Assembly: GCF_905475395.1 (NCBI RefSeq)
Contig: NC_058337.1
Location: forward strand, 87,538,368-87,602,367
From: Chrysoperla carnea
Taxonomy: Eukaryota > Arthropoda > Insecta > Neuroptera > Chrysopidae
DNA length: 64,000 nucleotides
Reading direction: 5' to 3'
Below the pieces are notes generated by a model. The model did not search any database, was not told the origin of the DNA, and worked only from the letters and a program-made list of their open reading frames with translations. A program made the translations under genes and the position numbers. This document shows, one piece after another, positions 48,301-57,488 of this stretch (the stretch's first letter is position 1; every line of letters begins with the position of its first letter).

Positions 48301-51300
48301 TCTTTACTTCAGACGCTGCCCATAAAATCCGTAGTCATACTTGACTTAGGGAGACCATTAATTTTTATGTTTTAGGGTGTGTTATGAATTTTGTAGTTTC
48401 TGGTCAACATATAGCCGTAGTTAAAGAAGGCCCCAAAAATTTTAAAATTAATTTTCTATACGAGTTAAGTATGACTTACCGAGTAAAGTATTGCATTCGT
48501 GTATTATGGACAGCGTCTGGGCCTTTACTGCATAAACTGAATGAAAAATGGAATTGGAAAAAGTGTAAAATATTCGCATATATATTACTATACTTAAAAA
48601 TTTGAATCAAGTAAAGAGCATTGAAATAATAAGAGCTTTGAAGTGTCAATAAATTTTTTAATTAAATATCTTTTATTTTATTAAAGATTATCATTTTCTG
48701 CTCATGATGTTCAAAATAAGAAATTAAAACAATTCAATGGAAATTACAAGAGGCGTCATCAAAGTACAAGTGCTAAAAGTAAAGAAATTATACTCACATC
48801 ACCATTTGGATCTGTTGATATTCCAGACATTCCCGTACACGAATATATATTTAAAGATGTTGAACAGTGGGCAGATAAACCGGCAATGGTGAGTAATAAA
48901 ACGAAAATTCCAGAAAATTTTATTAATAAATAATTATCTACAACTAGTTGAAAAATTAAAATTTCTTAAATATTAATATTTTATGAAATATTGGCGATAA
49001 TTTTAACTTGTCGACTAGACTATGAGATTAGATAGTCTAGTCGACATATTATTATTATTAATTCAAAGCAAAAGTTTTTGTTAGGTTTTTATAAAGACCA
49101 ACGTTAATTTAAAGTTTCCGGAAACTCATCTTACTATTTATGTTTGTTTAGTGGCGGATTTAAAGGATGGCAAAAGAGCAGTTGCCCACTGAGCCCTCAA
49201 AGTAAGGCACTACAAGGGGACCCGCAGTGTAAAAAACTATCCTATTTATAGATTTTGCTCACTGAACCTTTTTCCATAAATCTGCCACTGTCTTTGTTAT
49301 AAGGAACTAAAGAAGGAACTCTTATTAGATAGTATTTATAAGATCATTCCTCTTTTAATCACTTTTTTTTATTTGAAACATGTTCTGAAAGTTTTCTAAA
49401 AGAATATCTCCATGTCAATCATTTGGATTGAGCTTTAATTTCAGAATTTCAACTAATCTGGGAAATGGCGAGGTCAAATTTCCTTTACATTTTATGTAAT
49501 TTCCTTTAATCTTGCAGACATGCGGCTCTTCTGAACGTACCTACAGCTATGGAATTTTTACAATGTTAATTGATCGTTGTGCCAAAGCATTTTTATCAAC
49601 ATGTAAATTAAAACCAGGAGATACAATTGCTCTCCTTTTACCAAACATTCCCGAGTATGGAATTTGTGTATTTGGTGCATTAAAAGCTGGTTTAATTGTT
49701 ACATTTGTTAATCCACTTTATACGCCAGGTATTATCCTTTCACAGTTCTTAATTTGTAAAATAAATTCATATTAATCCTTATTATTATCCACAGATGAAA
49801 TTAGACGCCAATTTGAGAATGCAGATACAAAAGCGATTGTTACAATTAGTTTATTATTGGATGTGGCAAAAATTGTTGGTCCTATGTTAAAAGATTACAA
49901 AGGTACAATTCATATTGGAGGAGAAGATGAACCTGATAAAAATATTTTTGGATTGGAAAGTTTACTTACACAAGAGTATGATGATGTTACTTTACCACAA
50001 GTAAGTTCAAGACCTGTTGACATGTTTATTTGTATTAGTGCAACTATTACAGCCAAGCTGAGCCTGTGAAAAGCAGAGCAAATCCGTATGATAGCGAATA
50101 TTTTTGGTAGTAGTCTTGCACTTCATGACTAAAAGATGGCATTTAGTACACAAGTATCATAAGCATTGCTTTTATAGAAATGAAAAATAAGCTAATCATG
50201 AAATGCAAAGCTGATCGAGAGTCGTTAACAGAACCAAGTCAAAAAAAAAAATGAGTTGTGTAACCAAAACCTCCAAGTCTTGCCTCATAAATAATTGTCC
50301 GATAATCAATTAATTTCAAAATTATATGTTTAATAGGTAAAACCAGAAGATATTGCAATTCTTCCATACTCAAGTGGTACTACTGGTCTTCCAAAAGGTG
50401 TCGAATTAACTCATAGGAATTTAGTAGCAAATTTGGTACAGAATCATAAAAAACAATTAGAATCTCATGTACCAACAAGTGGTAAATTTTTTAACCATTC
50501 ATTTATGTTTTTCACACATAAAATTGAATTAATTTGTATTATTTTTTCCAGATACTAATCAAGACATTGGTCTAACTGTATTACCCTTCTTTCATATCTA
50601 TGGATTTAACGCAATATTAAATTTATCTCTGCTAGCGGGCACCCATATTATAACTTTACCAAGATTTGTACCCGAAGATTATTTGAAAGCATTAGTTGAA
50701 TTTAAACCGACAATGTTATATCTTGTACCTAGTTTAGTATTATTTTTAGCGACACATCCGGCCGTTAAAAAGGAACATCTTCAAAGTGTACGAACAATTA
50801 TATCAGGAGGTGCATTAGCTTCACGAAGTATTATCGAAAAATTCAATCAAAAAGCTCAGAAAGAGATTGATTTTAGACAAGGTATATTTATAATGTCCAG
50901 TTTTGTTTTTTTTTTCTGCAAGAAAGAATGGATTTAAGCTCGCATGATTTCTGCTTAGAAAGTTCAACGCTATGACTTCACCTCTGACATGACAGAGTAT
51001 GGTAAAACACTAATTTTAAAACTTTTATATTTAAGGATATGGTATGACAGAAGCGAGTCCAGTAGTTTTATTTATACCCGTGAACAGTCCAAAATCAAAA
51101 TTAGGTTCAATTGGACAAGTTTATAGCGGAACAGAAGTAAAAGTAGTTGATCTTGTTACGGGTGAAACGCTAGGACCAGACAAAGCTGGGGAACTTTTGA
51201 TTCGGGGACCACAAGTAAATTTTATTTTCATAAATATAATCCGATGTTTAAAACTTAACAAACTAAATTTATGATAAATTGTTTAGGTAATGAAAGGTTA

Positions 51301-54300
51301 TTGGAAAAATGAAAAGGCAACTAAAGAAACTATCGATAGCGACGGATGGCTGCATTCGGGTGACGTAGTTTATTATGATGAAGAAGGATACTTCTTTATT
51401 GTGGATAGGACAAAAGAATTGATTAAAGTAAAAGGAAATCAAGTAAGTTAAAAAAGTTAATAATTTTGTACAATAATTGGGATAATGGGCAAAAGTGGAA
51501 AGCACCAGAACTATTGGGGAAAGTAAAATTTGAATAACAACCATTACGATAAACCATAAATCATGAAATATCTTAAGATTAGCTCCGATTTTTCTAAGGA
51601 AGTGTTTTGACACTATCTACAAAACTATCTTTTTCTTACAAAATTTTAACAGCCTGTATAATCTGGAAAAGTTCGCTTTTCCAGGAATAGGTATATTGAG
51701 AAATTTTGATTATTTTAACGTTATCTATCATTTGATGAAATTCTGCTATTAAAACGTGGACAAAATATGTATAATATAAATTTTGTAAGATAAAAAGCCG
51801 AATATACCGTTATCATACCTATCAGTAAAAAAATTTCTACACAATAGTTGTTTAAACTGGCTTTTTTAAATATCTACTATAAATGGCTTCTAAAATACCA
51901 AAAATTCGTCATCATTTTTCCATTTAAAAGAATAATAAATAATGGGGTTTAACCTTCGTTTCTCAGACATACCCGTCTATAATACAGGCCACCCACATCA
52001 TTATCTTTAATCTTTATTTATTTAAACTACATCCAAATACATACAATTTTTATGATGTGGGTGGTGTCGGCTACTTCGATCTTATCCAAGCGACGACAGT
52101 GTGAAAAATTTACCGCCCCATTAATTATATTTGATCAGACTGTCGCTGTCTGGATTTACGTACCGCATATGTCGCACCTGCTGTCATTAAAACTCTAATA
52201 TACTCTTACTCTTAAAAAGCTCTTTTTCCCCTTAAATAAAATTCTGTTATTTAATGTATATCGAATTGGAGGAATAACCTTGATAATTATTCCGGTCTAA
52301 GAGTCTTCTTAATTTACTTTTAGAATAGAAATAGACTCTTGTAAGGAGAATCTTTACGTACATTTCTTTATCTTTAAATGTGCTCCGGTGCTCCGGTATA
52401 GGCTAAAAGTATCAGCGAAAACAAAGTTACACACATGCAATATATAGATAAGGGGTTCGGTTATACTATACAGTTAAATATATGTAATTTATAAGTTGTA
52501 TGTAAAAAAACAAATTTATTTTAATCTAACAATTTATGAAAATTAGGAGTTTTTGAATAAGTATTCAAAATACCCATAAACTAAGTTTTTCTATTTTCGT
52601 GATAAAACTGATTAATAAAAAATGATGACGCAAAAATTTTATTAAAAGCTGGAAACTTAATTAAACAGTTCTGGAAGTTTAAATAAAAGTAACCATAAAT
52701 AATTTAAGATTTCAACACATTCGTCTATTCAAAAGTTTTTTTTTTTATAAAATCGTAAAATAATTTTCGAATTATTTATTCGTGAATGTGAAATATAATG
52801 AATTTATACAGTTAATACGCGACATCATACTATGAGGATTTATTATATTACATTCATTTGTAGGATATAACACAGTAAAGCAAAGTTGAAAACTGAACCA
52901 AATTATATTTTGAACTTTGCACAGCTAATTAACTAAACAATTATTATGAGAGATATGAGTTTGAATGCGTATCTAGTATACACTTTACAATCTATGATCA
53001 CATATAATCAACATTCGTCATATTCAAACGACTTTAATACAGTAGTTCATATTCTTATCATAAATAATTTTAGTTTTCTCAAGTTGTTACAAGTGTCGTT
53101 CACACTTTTGGACTTGGTTGATAATAGTTTTACGCGCTTGACATTCAGCATTAAAATCCAACAAAAACATAAATAATGATGGAAAATGCGGAGGAAATTT
53201 TGCAATGTTTAGATGAATTTACAAAAGTAAAACCAAGAGATATACCACGCGAATTAGAAGAATATTTATGTTTTGTTGCAAAAACTGGTGATCCTGTTTA
53301 TCAGTGGTCGTTAATAAAAAGTTTATTTCGTGAAAAACTAATCAATGTGATCACAGAGTTTTATGAATCAAGCCTATCAGTTGAAATTCCTCCATGTCCA
53401 AATGTAGAAACGTTCAATTATGATGTGATGAAAAGTTTTATATTAGAAAAACTAGAATCGTTTGTTGCCGCCCCGTTTACAGTACAAAGAATATGTGAAT
53501 TACTAACAACACCACGTAAAGAGTACAATCGAATCGACAAGTATATGCGAGCATTAGAAAAAAATATATTAGTTGTAAGTACTCGGGAACCGGGTCAACG
53601 TCGATCTACCGAAAATGGTGATAGTATACTAAATGGATTAGAAACCGATTCAACGAACAACACGCTAGGACATGATGTCCATTTGGAGGTTGATATGGAT
53701 GAAGCACCTATTTGGTCACCAAAATCTGATTTGCATGGTTCACCAACATACGATGCCACAAAACTTGAAGAATATAAGAATGAAACTAACGAAAGCTCAA
53801 AAGAAATGAAATCTATACCGGATATGGCTTCTTTTGCACCACATGACTTAGATTTAAATCGAACACCAACTAATTCTGGTATTGTAGAGTCAGTAATTGC
53901 TTGTAATTCAAACACCGATGATATAACCCCAACTGAAGGAGATACAACAAATAAAATATTTGTAGAACAAACACCCAGTGCTCCTGAAGATGGTATACCT
54001 GAGCATACATTCATTACAAATATCAGTATTATTCCCGCAGAAACTTTTACTAATGAGGAAGAAAAGACTGAAGAAAAAATTGAAGTGGCTAACGAAGAAA
54101 TTGAATCTACAGAGAGTAATATTATGTCTGAAAATAATTATCCGGTTTGCGAGGCTGTTTTAGATAAAGAAGTTGATCACGAAGAAGCAGATGCTACCCC
54201 CACGACGATTGAAGTTTCGCCTTCCATTGCGGCTGTATTAACAACTGATTCAGAGCCAATAAATAAAATCGAAGAATTGGAAGTAAATGCAGAAGTTATT

Positions 54301-56283
54301 ATTCCTGAATTACAAGCACAAGATCCTGCAATTGAAACACCAAAACCGGAAATTGAAAATGCAGCAAAAGTGGAAGAAACAAATTCAAAAATTGAAGAAA
54401 AAACAATTGAAAATGAAGACATCGAAAAAGATTCAACAATTGATAAAGTAGACGATAACAGTTTAGAAAATAATTTTACTCCAAATGAAACGTTACAAGA
54501 ACAAAATACTGAAGAGAAATTAGACACGCTTGTTAAGGAAGTAACCGAGCCACCTCTTGAAGAAATGGAAGGAGTTGAAGAAGAATCAGCACCACAAGTT
54601 TGCATTGAAACAAATGTTGAAAATGATATACAAAAAACTGAAGAAACTGCAGAATTGCCATCAGATGTTCCCACCGAAGAAATATCTGAACAAATAACCA
54701 CCGAGAAGGTTGATGAAAATACGGAAGAAAAGCCAAGTTCCCCACCACATACTGTAGAAGAAACTAGTTTAGAAGATAAAAACGTTGATGATAAAAGTGA
54801 AAATGCTGAGAATTCTCAATAATAATTTTAAGAATTAACGATACTTTTTTTTCGTAATTATTATTTATGTGTTAGATAAGTCGTTTTATACTTCCATTAA
54901 CTGATGTGAATGGACTTAACTTTGGGTTAGTTTTTACGTCAATTAATGTATGTTTATAATAATTAAGAATTCTTAGTTTCAAATTATAATTATAAATTGA
55001 TTACTGTAAGCTAGCTGGATAATTAAATACAATTTTTTTTATAAAAAATGATTTCTTAATTTATTTTCACTTGTATACCTACATTTTCCGTATGTATTTG
55101 ACAAAGACTAACTATGTTGGGTAGCAAAAAATGATTTGTATTAAGGAATAGATCTACAATGAAGGATATAATTAACGTAAAGTAATGGGTGTAAGAAAGG
55201 TCTGTACAACGCTCTCGCAGATGTGGAGATTAAAATAGGGCGAGTTAATTAAAATTACCTGAATGCAAAGTTTTTCCCTCAGAATACAAGGTAATACCAA
55301 TTCAATGGTCTAGAACGTAGAGAGAGACTAGTCTTTCAATGACTAGTAATTTGTAAAACGCAATGGTAGAATTATTCTAAATCAGGGGTGGCGAACCTTT
55401 ATCTATCAACGTGCAACTTTTTCTAGGAAATGTTTAATTGATCACATTGTCGTCGCTTGGATAAGTGCGATCTAACCGATTCCACCCACATCAAAAATGT
55501 AATTTGTAAATATGAATGTAATTTAATAAATAAAGATAAACAAATAGTGATGTGGGTGGCCTCTGTGATAAGGCGTATGTCATAAAAAACGGAGGTTAAA
55601 CCCCCATTATTTAATTTAGTTTTTGCCATTAGCAATTATAGTCCACGATGCAACTACAACAACAAACTAACACGCTCGTGGGATCACTCGTTTTCGTTCG
55701 TAATATAATACTTCATAGTGAAGTTTGTGATCGGTGGCGTGCTCAAATGTAAACTCAATCATTTTGGATAAAAATTTTCAATGTTTTGTATGAGAAAATA
55801 AAATTTATCTTTAGTATTATTCGATGAAATCGAAATTTATTCATTCTTATTTAGTGTGTTTCGACCGCAATTCATTCCAATAAGAGTTTAGTTATATAAC
55901 CAAATATTCTTACAATATAATTTTCTACAAAATTTACTTTTGCCCGAATCCAAATTTTATTAACTTGAAATTATAATATAAATTATTTGTTACAGGTGTC
56001 ACCATCTGAATTAGAAGCACTTATGTTAGAATTACCAGGAGTAGCCGATGTAGCTGTCGTAGGTATCCCTGATGAACTTGCCGGTGAACTTCCACGCGCA
56101 TTTGTTGTTCGACGACCTGGTGTGAATCCTCCCTTAACTGAAAAAGATATTATAGATTATGTGCATCCAAAGGTCGTAAATTATAAAAGGATAAAAGGAG
56201 GCATACATTTTATTGATGCAATTCCAAGAAATGCAGCTGGAAAAATCATAAGAAATGAATTGAAGATTCTTGGAACTAAGTAA
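36297..56283 (+). CDS. 4-coumarate-CoA ligase/luciferase-like acyl-CoA synthetase, mitochondrial-type presequence, 9 exons
   Basis: An adenylate-forming enzyme: activates a carboxylic acid with ATP and joins it to CoA. Exons are 36297-36388, 48687-48888, 49518-49728, 49795-50000, 50337-50481, 50552-50881, 51036-51214, 51287-51442 and 55996-56283. Frame and GT-AG sites agree throughout, giving 602 codons and TAA. Motifs seen: the P-loop [10 protein letters not shown] at 249-258, YGMTEAS at 397-403, GWLHSGD at 475-481, [13 protein letters not shown] at 495-507, and PRNAAGK with the catalytic lysine at 590. The first 60 or so residues are rich in Arg/Lys/Ser and poor in acid, as in a mitochondrial presequence, and the C-terminus (ILGTK) is not a peroxisomal SKL-type signal. 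The substrate cannot be told. The PPP4R2 gene lies in its last intron. Confidence 0.93.
38220..38500 (+). repeat. repeat R2, copy 1
   Basis: Shares with 40250-40510 a run of blocks: AATATCCAAG, TTGAGAATAT, TAATATAGGTGTAATTAATT and ATCCGTT. It ends in an AAT/ATT microsatellite (38484-38523). Confidence 0.6.
38540..38770 (-). pseudogene. possible decayed serpin fragment
   Basis: The minus strand reads [18 protein letters not shown], followed in the same frame but with stops by KFRE and VEFHQGNR. The order resembles the serpin run VPMM, FxY, ELPYxGN. Spacing is off by a few residues and stops interrupt it, so at best it is a relic. Confidence 0.3.
38779..39333 (+). repeat. family R1, copy B
   Basis: Same ends as copy A (TATACCATGCATATATG to TTTTCACTTGTT) with an internal deletion around the GAGCAACATGGGTC block. 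Confidence 0.9.
40250..40510 (+). repeat. repeat R2, copy 2
   Basis: Diverged copy of 38220-38500, in the same orientation and again followed by an R1 copy. Confidence 0.6.
40580..41084 (+). repeat. family R1, copy C
   Basis: Starts ATACCATGTATATGAAA and ends CAATTGTTTGTTTTCACTTG. The core is intact except for small deletions. Confidence 0.9.
41830..42150. repeat. foldback element, family F1, copy 2
   Basis: Carries the same arm block as 34069 (ACCACTCGCATTTTGCTAAA) and the same right-end inverse (TTTTAGCAAAATGCGA). Its centre is inverted relative to copy 1. Confidence 0.75.
42172..42275. repeat. short foldback element, copy 2
   Basis: CACGGTGTATTACACTAAG followed by TGTAGGTAGAAAAGATAGTG matches the left arm of the element at 10157. 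Confidence 0.5.
42331..42924 (-). repeat. family R1, copy D (minus strand)
   Basis: Complete inverted copy from AACAAGTGAAAACAAACAAT to ATATATACATGGTATA, with the microsatellite as GGAC repeats (42772-42788). Confidence 0.9.
43966..44450 (-). repeat. family R1, copy E (minus strand, one end missing)
   Basis: Starts AAATGAAAACAAACAATTGA and runs through ATCTCTAACGGTTTACAAGA to about 44450, lacking the ATACCATG end. Confidence 0.85.
45057..45312 (-). repeat. family R1, copy F (deleted), with a Helitron-like end inside
   Basis: An R1 core piece (GGTAAACAGTGATGTTTACG to about 45175) and an R1 terminus (CATATTTCATATATACATGG, from about 45287) bracket CCAACGAAGCGGGTAG and CTAGC, a Helitron-like 3' end. 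Confidence 0.6.
45511..46377 (+). mobile_element. hAT transposon, 867 bp, perfect 8 bp target duplication
   Basis: Flanked by GATAAGAA at 45503-45510 and again at 46378-46385. The left terminus CAGTGCTGGATTTACA and the right terminus on the minus strand (CAGGGCCGGATTTAAA) are hAT-type. Inside lies a decayed transposase fragment (see 45817). The perfect duplication fixes both boundaries exactly. Confidence 0.92.
45817..46224 (+). pseudogene. hAT-family (ZMYM1-like) transposase fragment
   Basis: Open for 135 codons. It contains [20 protein letters not shown], then [10 protein letters not shown] and [16 protein letters not shown], a conserved part of ZMYM1-type hAT transposases. It ends SATR-stop-SARYEA, where related proteins have SATRW, so the TAG at 46222 looks like a tryptophan codon lost to one base change. 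The N-terminal zinc finger and most of the catalytic domain are missing. It cannot encode an active enzyme. Confidence 0.85.
46746..46885. other. unassigned GC-rich island in intron
   Basis: A 140-base stretch (GGGGACTGCCCTTTGG, GGGCTGGAGCCTTCGGCAGG) much richer in G+C than its surroundings. I do not recognise it; a repeat fragment or non-coding RNA-derived piece is possible. Confidence 0.3.
48304..48530. repeat. foldback element
   Basis: CAGACGCTGCCCATAA and AGTCATACTTGACT on the left recur inverted as TTATGGACAGCGTCTG and AGTTAAGTATGACT on the right. Confidence 0.7.
48687..48888 (+). CDS. acyl-CoA ligase exon 2
   Basis: Acceptor ATTAAAG at 48686 and donor GTGAGT at 48889. Encodes a basic stretch ([15 protein letters not shown]), then [20 protein letters not shown], the usual start of the insect 4CL-like catalytic part. 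Confidence 0.88.
49010..49045. repeat. perfect hairpin, 14 bp stem
   Basis: GTCGACTAGACTAT and ATAGTCTAGTCGAC pair exactly around 8 bases, within intron 2 of the acyl-CoA ligase. Confidence 0.85.
49518..49728 (+). CDS. acyl-CoA ligase exon 3
   Basis: Encodes [27 protein letters not shown] and [19 protein letters not shown], standard N-terminal AMP-binding motifs. Confidence 0.95.
49795..50000 (+). CDS. acyl-CoA ligase exon 4
   Basis: Encodes [17 protein letters not shown] through [17 protein letters not shown]. Donor GTAAGT, phase 0. Confidence 0.95.
50337..50481 (+). CDS. acyl-CoA ligase exon 5 (ATP-binding P-loop)
   Basis: Encodes [20 protein letters not shown], the signature AMP-binding loop. 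Confidence 0.97.
50552..50881 (+). CDS. acyl-CoA ligase exon 6
   Basis: Encodes [27 protein letters not shown] and [12 protein letters not shown], the core substrate-pocket motifs. Confidence 0.95.
51036..51214 (+). CDS. acyl-CoA ligase exon 7
   Basis: Encodes [14 protein letters not shown] (with the split glycine), [11 protein letters not shown] and GELLIRGPQ. Confidence 0.95.
51287..51442 (+). CDS. acyl-CoA ligase exon 8
   Basis: Encodes [14 protein letters not shown], the adenylation-site GWLHSGD, and the hinge [15 protein letters not shown]. The donor GTAAGT falls inside the A8 motif. Confidence 0.95.
51443..53175. other. last acyl-CoA ligase intron, part before PPP4R2
   Basis: Contains an inverted-repeat copy at 51935-52106. 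The PPP4R2 promoter and 5' UTR must also lie here, but no clear core promoter was found. Confidence 0.5.
51935..52106 (+). repeat. repeat P, left copy flanking PPP4R2
   Basis: Blocks AATGGGGTTTAACCT, GGCCACCCACATCA, TTTATTTATT, GATGTGGGTGG and CTTATCCAAGCGACGAC appear in this order, and inverted at 55441-55617. Each unit also has an internal CCACCCACATCA/TGATGTGGGTGG inverted pair. Confidence 0.85.
53176..54822 (+). CDS. PPP4R2: Protein phosphatase 4 regulatory subunit 2 (PPP4R2), intronless, nested
   Basis: Regulatory subunit of the PP4 Ser/Thr phosphatase, which in other animals acts with PPP4R3 in DNA repair and centrosome or snRNP functions. One uninterrupted frame of 548 codons. The conserved N-terminal domain covers about residues 1-135 ([62 protein letters not shown]). 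The rest is a low-complexity Glu/Asp/Thr-rich tail, probably disordered, as in the family. Start: two tandem ATGs (53176 and 53179) with an in-frame TAA six bases upstream. The gene lies on the same strand inside the last intron of the acyl-CoA ligase. Lack of introns raises the possibility of a retrocopy that kept function, but no poly(A) tract or target duplication was seen. Confidence 0.95.
   Translation: MMENAEEILQCLDEFTKVKPRDIPRELEEYLCFVAKTGDPVYQWSLIKSLFREKLINVITEFYESSLSVEIPPCPNVETFNYDVMKSFILEKLESFVAAPFTVQRICELLTTPRKEYNRIDKYMRALEKNILVVSTREPGQRRSTENGDSILNGLETDSTNNTLGHDVHLEVDMDEAPIWSPKSDLHGSPTYDATKLEEYKNETNESSKEMKSIPDMASFAPHDLDLNRTPTNSGIVESVIACNSNTDDITPTEGDTTNKIFVEQTPSAPEDGIPEHTFITNISIIPAETFTNEEEKTEEKIEVANEEIESTESNIMSENNYPVCEAVLDKEVDHEEADATPTTIEVSPSIAAVLTTDSEPINKIEELEVNAEVIIPELQAQDPAIETPKPEIENAAKVEETNSKIEEKTIENEDIEKDSTIDKVDDNSLENNFTPNETLQEQNTEEKLDTLVKEVTEPPLEEMEGVEEESAPQVCIETNVENDIQKTEETAELPSDVPTEEISEQITTEKVDENTEEKPSSPPHTVEETSLEDKNVDDKSENAENSQ
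55022..55027 (+). terminator. possible PPP4R2 poly(A) signal
   Basis: ATTAAA 200 bases past the stop, followed by T-rich sequence. Candidate only. Confidence 0.25.
55441..55617 (-). repeat. repeat P, right copy flanking PPP4R2 (inverted)
   Basis: Reverse-oriented counterpart of 51935-52106 with the same block order and internal inverted pair. Confidence 0.85.
55996..56283 (+). CDS. acyl-CoA ligase exon 9 and stop
   Basis: Acceptor TTACAG at 55995. Encodes [16 protein letters not shown], the remaining C-terminal lid and [19 protein letters not shown] before TAA. Confidence 0.96.
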   Translation: MSPSELEALMLELPGVADVAVVGIPDELAGELPRAFVVRRPGVNPPLTEKDIIDYVHPKVVNYKRIKGGIHFIDAIPRNAAGKIIRNELKILGTK

Positions 56284-56697
56284 ATTATTATTATTTGAAT
56301 TAAGTAAATCCAAATTCATCAAAGCAGATTTTGAAAAAGTTATTGTAAAATCTAGTCTGAAATTTTTGAACGAATATTGATCGATTTTAAACGTTGGGTA
56401 ACCCAATCGTTTTATACTTCCCTAGAACATTATTATTATGTTTAATTAGACCTTATTATTATGTTCCAAGTTGGACATTTTAAAAGTATAACTTTTGTCA
56501 CTTATTATCCTAAAAATTGTTTATTAAGCCATTGTTAAATTTAGAAATTTTTTATTTTAAAATTATTCTTGAACCATTAAAAATTGGGGGATATTATAAA
56601 TTTGTTACCTATATTAAAAGATTTAAAGATTAGATCTATTAGATTAGGTGAGATTTCTTTTTTGATAAATTAATAATTATTGTAAATATATTTTTTC

Positions 56698-56703
56698 AAT
56701 AAA
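56698..56703 (+). terminator. acyl-CoA ligase poly(A) signal
   Basis: AATAAA about 415 bases past the stop, followed by a TTGTTTATTTTT U/GU-rich stretch. Confidence 0.4.
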
Positions 56704-57191
56704 TTTTTAAAACAATATAATTGTTTATTTTTAATTCCAAATTTCAAATAATCGTTCAATAATATTTAAATAGATGGCATTGCGGTATTAGTTTACATTC
56801 AACGTATTTTGTTAGTTTATAATTAGTTTTACAGCAAAGATTACAATATTTATAAAAGAGATAATGTAATTCAAATAAAGCTTAAAATTTTAATTATACA
56901 TAATTAAGTTTTTTATAACGAATAGTTATAAATATTAGAAAGTCTATTTTGCCAAAGATCCTTTTAGGTTATAATTACAGAAGTAAGAAAAATATTGTTC
57001 AAAGTTTTTTTTTTTTTAAATAAGTAAGGCCACTATAAACACACAAATATTAGAATTTCGTGTGTAATTTTAAAATAATATTTCGCTAATTCCAAACCGA
57101 TTCAAGTTCTATAAATATATTGTGTGGGCTCGCGGAGAGGGAAATTAGACTAGGACGTAAGCATCGAGTGCAAGACAAACAATCTCAAGTT

Positions 57192-57197
57192 TCAGTG
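57192..57197 (+). promoter_or_regulatory. candidate Actn initiator
   Basis: TCAGTG lies inside the GC-rich island 170 bases before the Actn ATG and is close to the insect initiator consensus. No TATA box or downstream element was found, so this is a guess. Confidence 0.2.
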
Positions 57198-57366
57198 GTG
57201 CTCTGAACACGACGGGTTTGTGTTGTGGGGTTAGGTTTTTGTGTGGCCATCGTGCAGTGTTTACTCCGGCACGCTGTTGAAGGAGTTGTGGGCCCAAATA
57301 ATTTTTATTGTTTATCTCGAACGAACCTTATAAAAATATATCTCGAATAGTAATTTTTAGCTAACA

Positions 57367-57488
57367 ATGGCATACGACGGTTATAATAACGTTGGTGATC
57401 ACCAGTATGGTGATGGGTATATGGAACCCGAAGAAGAATGGGAACGAGAAGGATTATTAGATCCAGCTTGGGAGAAACAACAAAAAAA
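57367..57488 (+). CDS. Actn: Alpha-actinin, first coding exon (gene continues past the window)
   Basis: Encodes the N-terminus of the actin-crosslinking protein of Z-discs and cell cortex. Forty codons plus two bases: [20 protein letters not shown], then [18 protein letters not shown], which is the highly conserved insect alpha-actinin leader just before the first calponin-homology domain. The ATG follows AACA and has an in-frame TAG nine bases upstream; the donor is GTAAGC at 57489. The next exon should start with the CH1 motif around FTAWCNSHL, but nothing like it appears to the right edge, so intron 1 exceeds 6.5 kb. Confidence 0.92.

Larger units (their letters stand above)
36389..48686. 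other. acyl-CoA ligase intron 1 (12.3 kb, repeat-rich)
   Basis: Contains R1 copies B-F, a second F1 foldback, two copies of a segment called R2, a hAT element, a serpin-like relic, and a small foldback at 48304-48530. No coding exon was recognised inside it. Confidence 0.65.
54823..55995. other. last acyl-CoA ligase intron, part after PPP4R2
   Basis: Holds the PPP4R2 3' UTR and repeat P (right copy). CAGGGGTGGCGAACCTTT at 55385 resembles a hAT terminus, but no partner end was found. Confidence 0.5.
56284..57366. other. acyl-CoA ligase 3' UTR, spacer and Actn 5' region
   Basis: AT-rich to about 57115, then a sharp rise in G+C (57120-57290) that probably marks the Actn promoter and 5' UTR. 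Confidence 0.6.

Noticed and set aside
36297-48686. Doubt whether 36297-36388 could join by chance
   Set aside because: Phase match alone has one-in-three odds, but the basic acid-free leader, the start codon and AG/GTAACA together make it the best candidate, so I kept it at reduced confidence rather than dropping it.
51269-51613. 114-codon minus-strand open frame
   Set aside because: Overlaps acyl-CoA ligase exon 8 antisense and runs into intron; no similarity seen.
53595-54014. 139-codon minus-strand open frame inside PPP4R2
   Set aside because: Antisense shadow of the same gene; no recognisable motif.
54177-54701. 174-codon open frame on the minus strand inside PPP4R2
   Set aside because: It is the antisense shadow of the Glu/Asp/Thr-rich tail; the Ser/Val-rich product is what GAA/ACA-rich codons give on the other strand.
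55385-55405. CAGGGGTGGCGAACCTTT as a complete hAT element
   Set aside because: Only one hAT-like end is present; no matching second end or 8 bp duplication was found.
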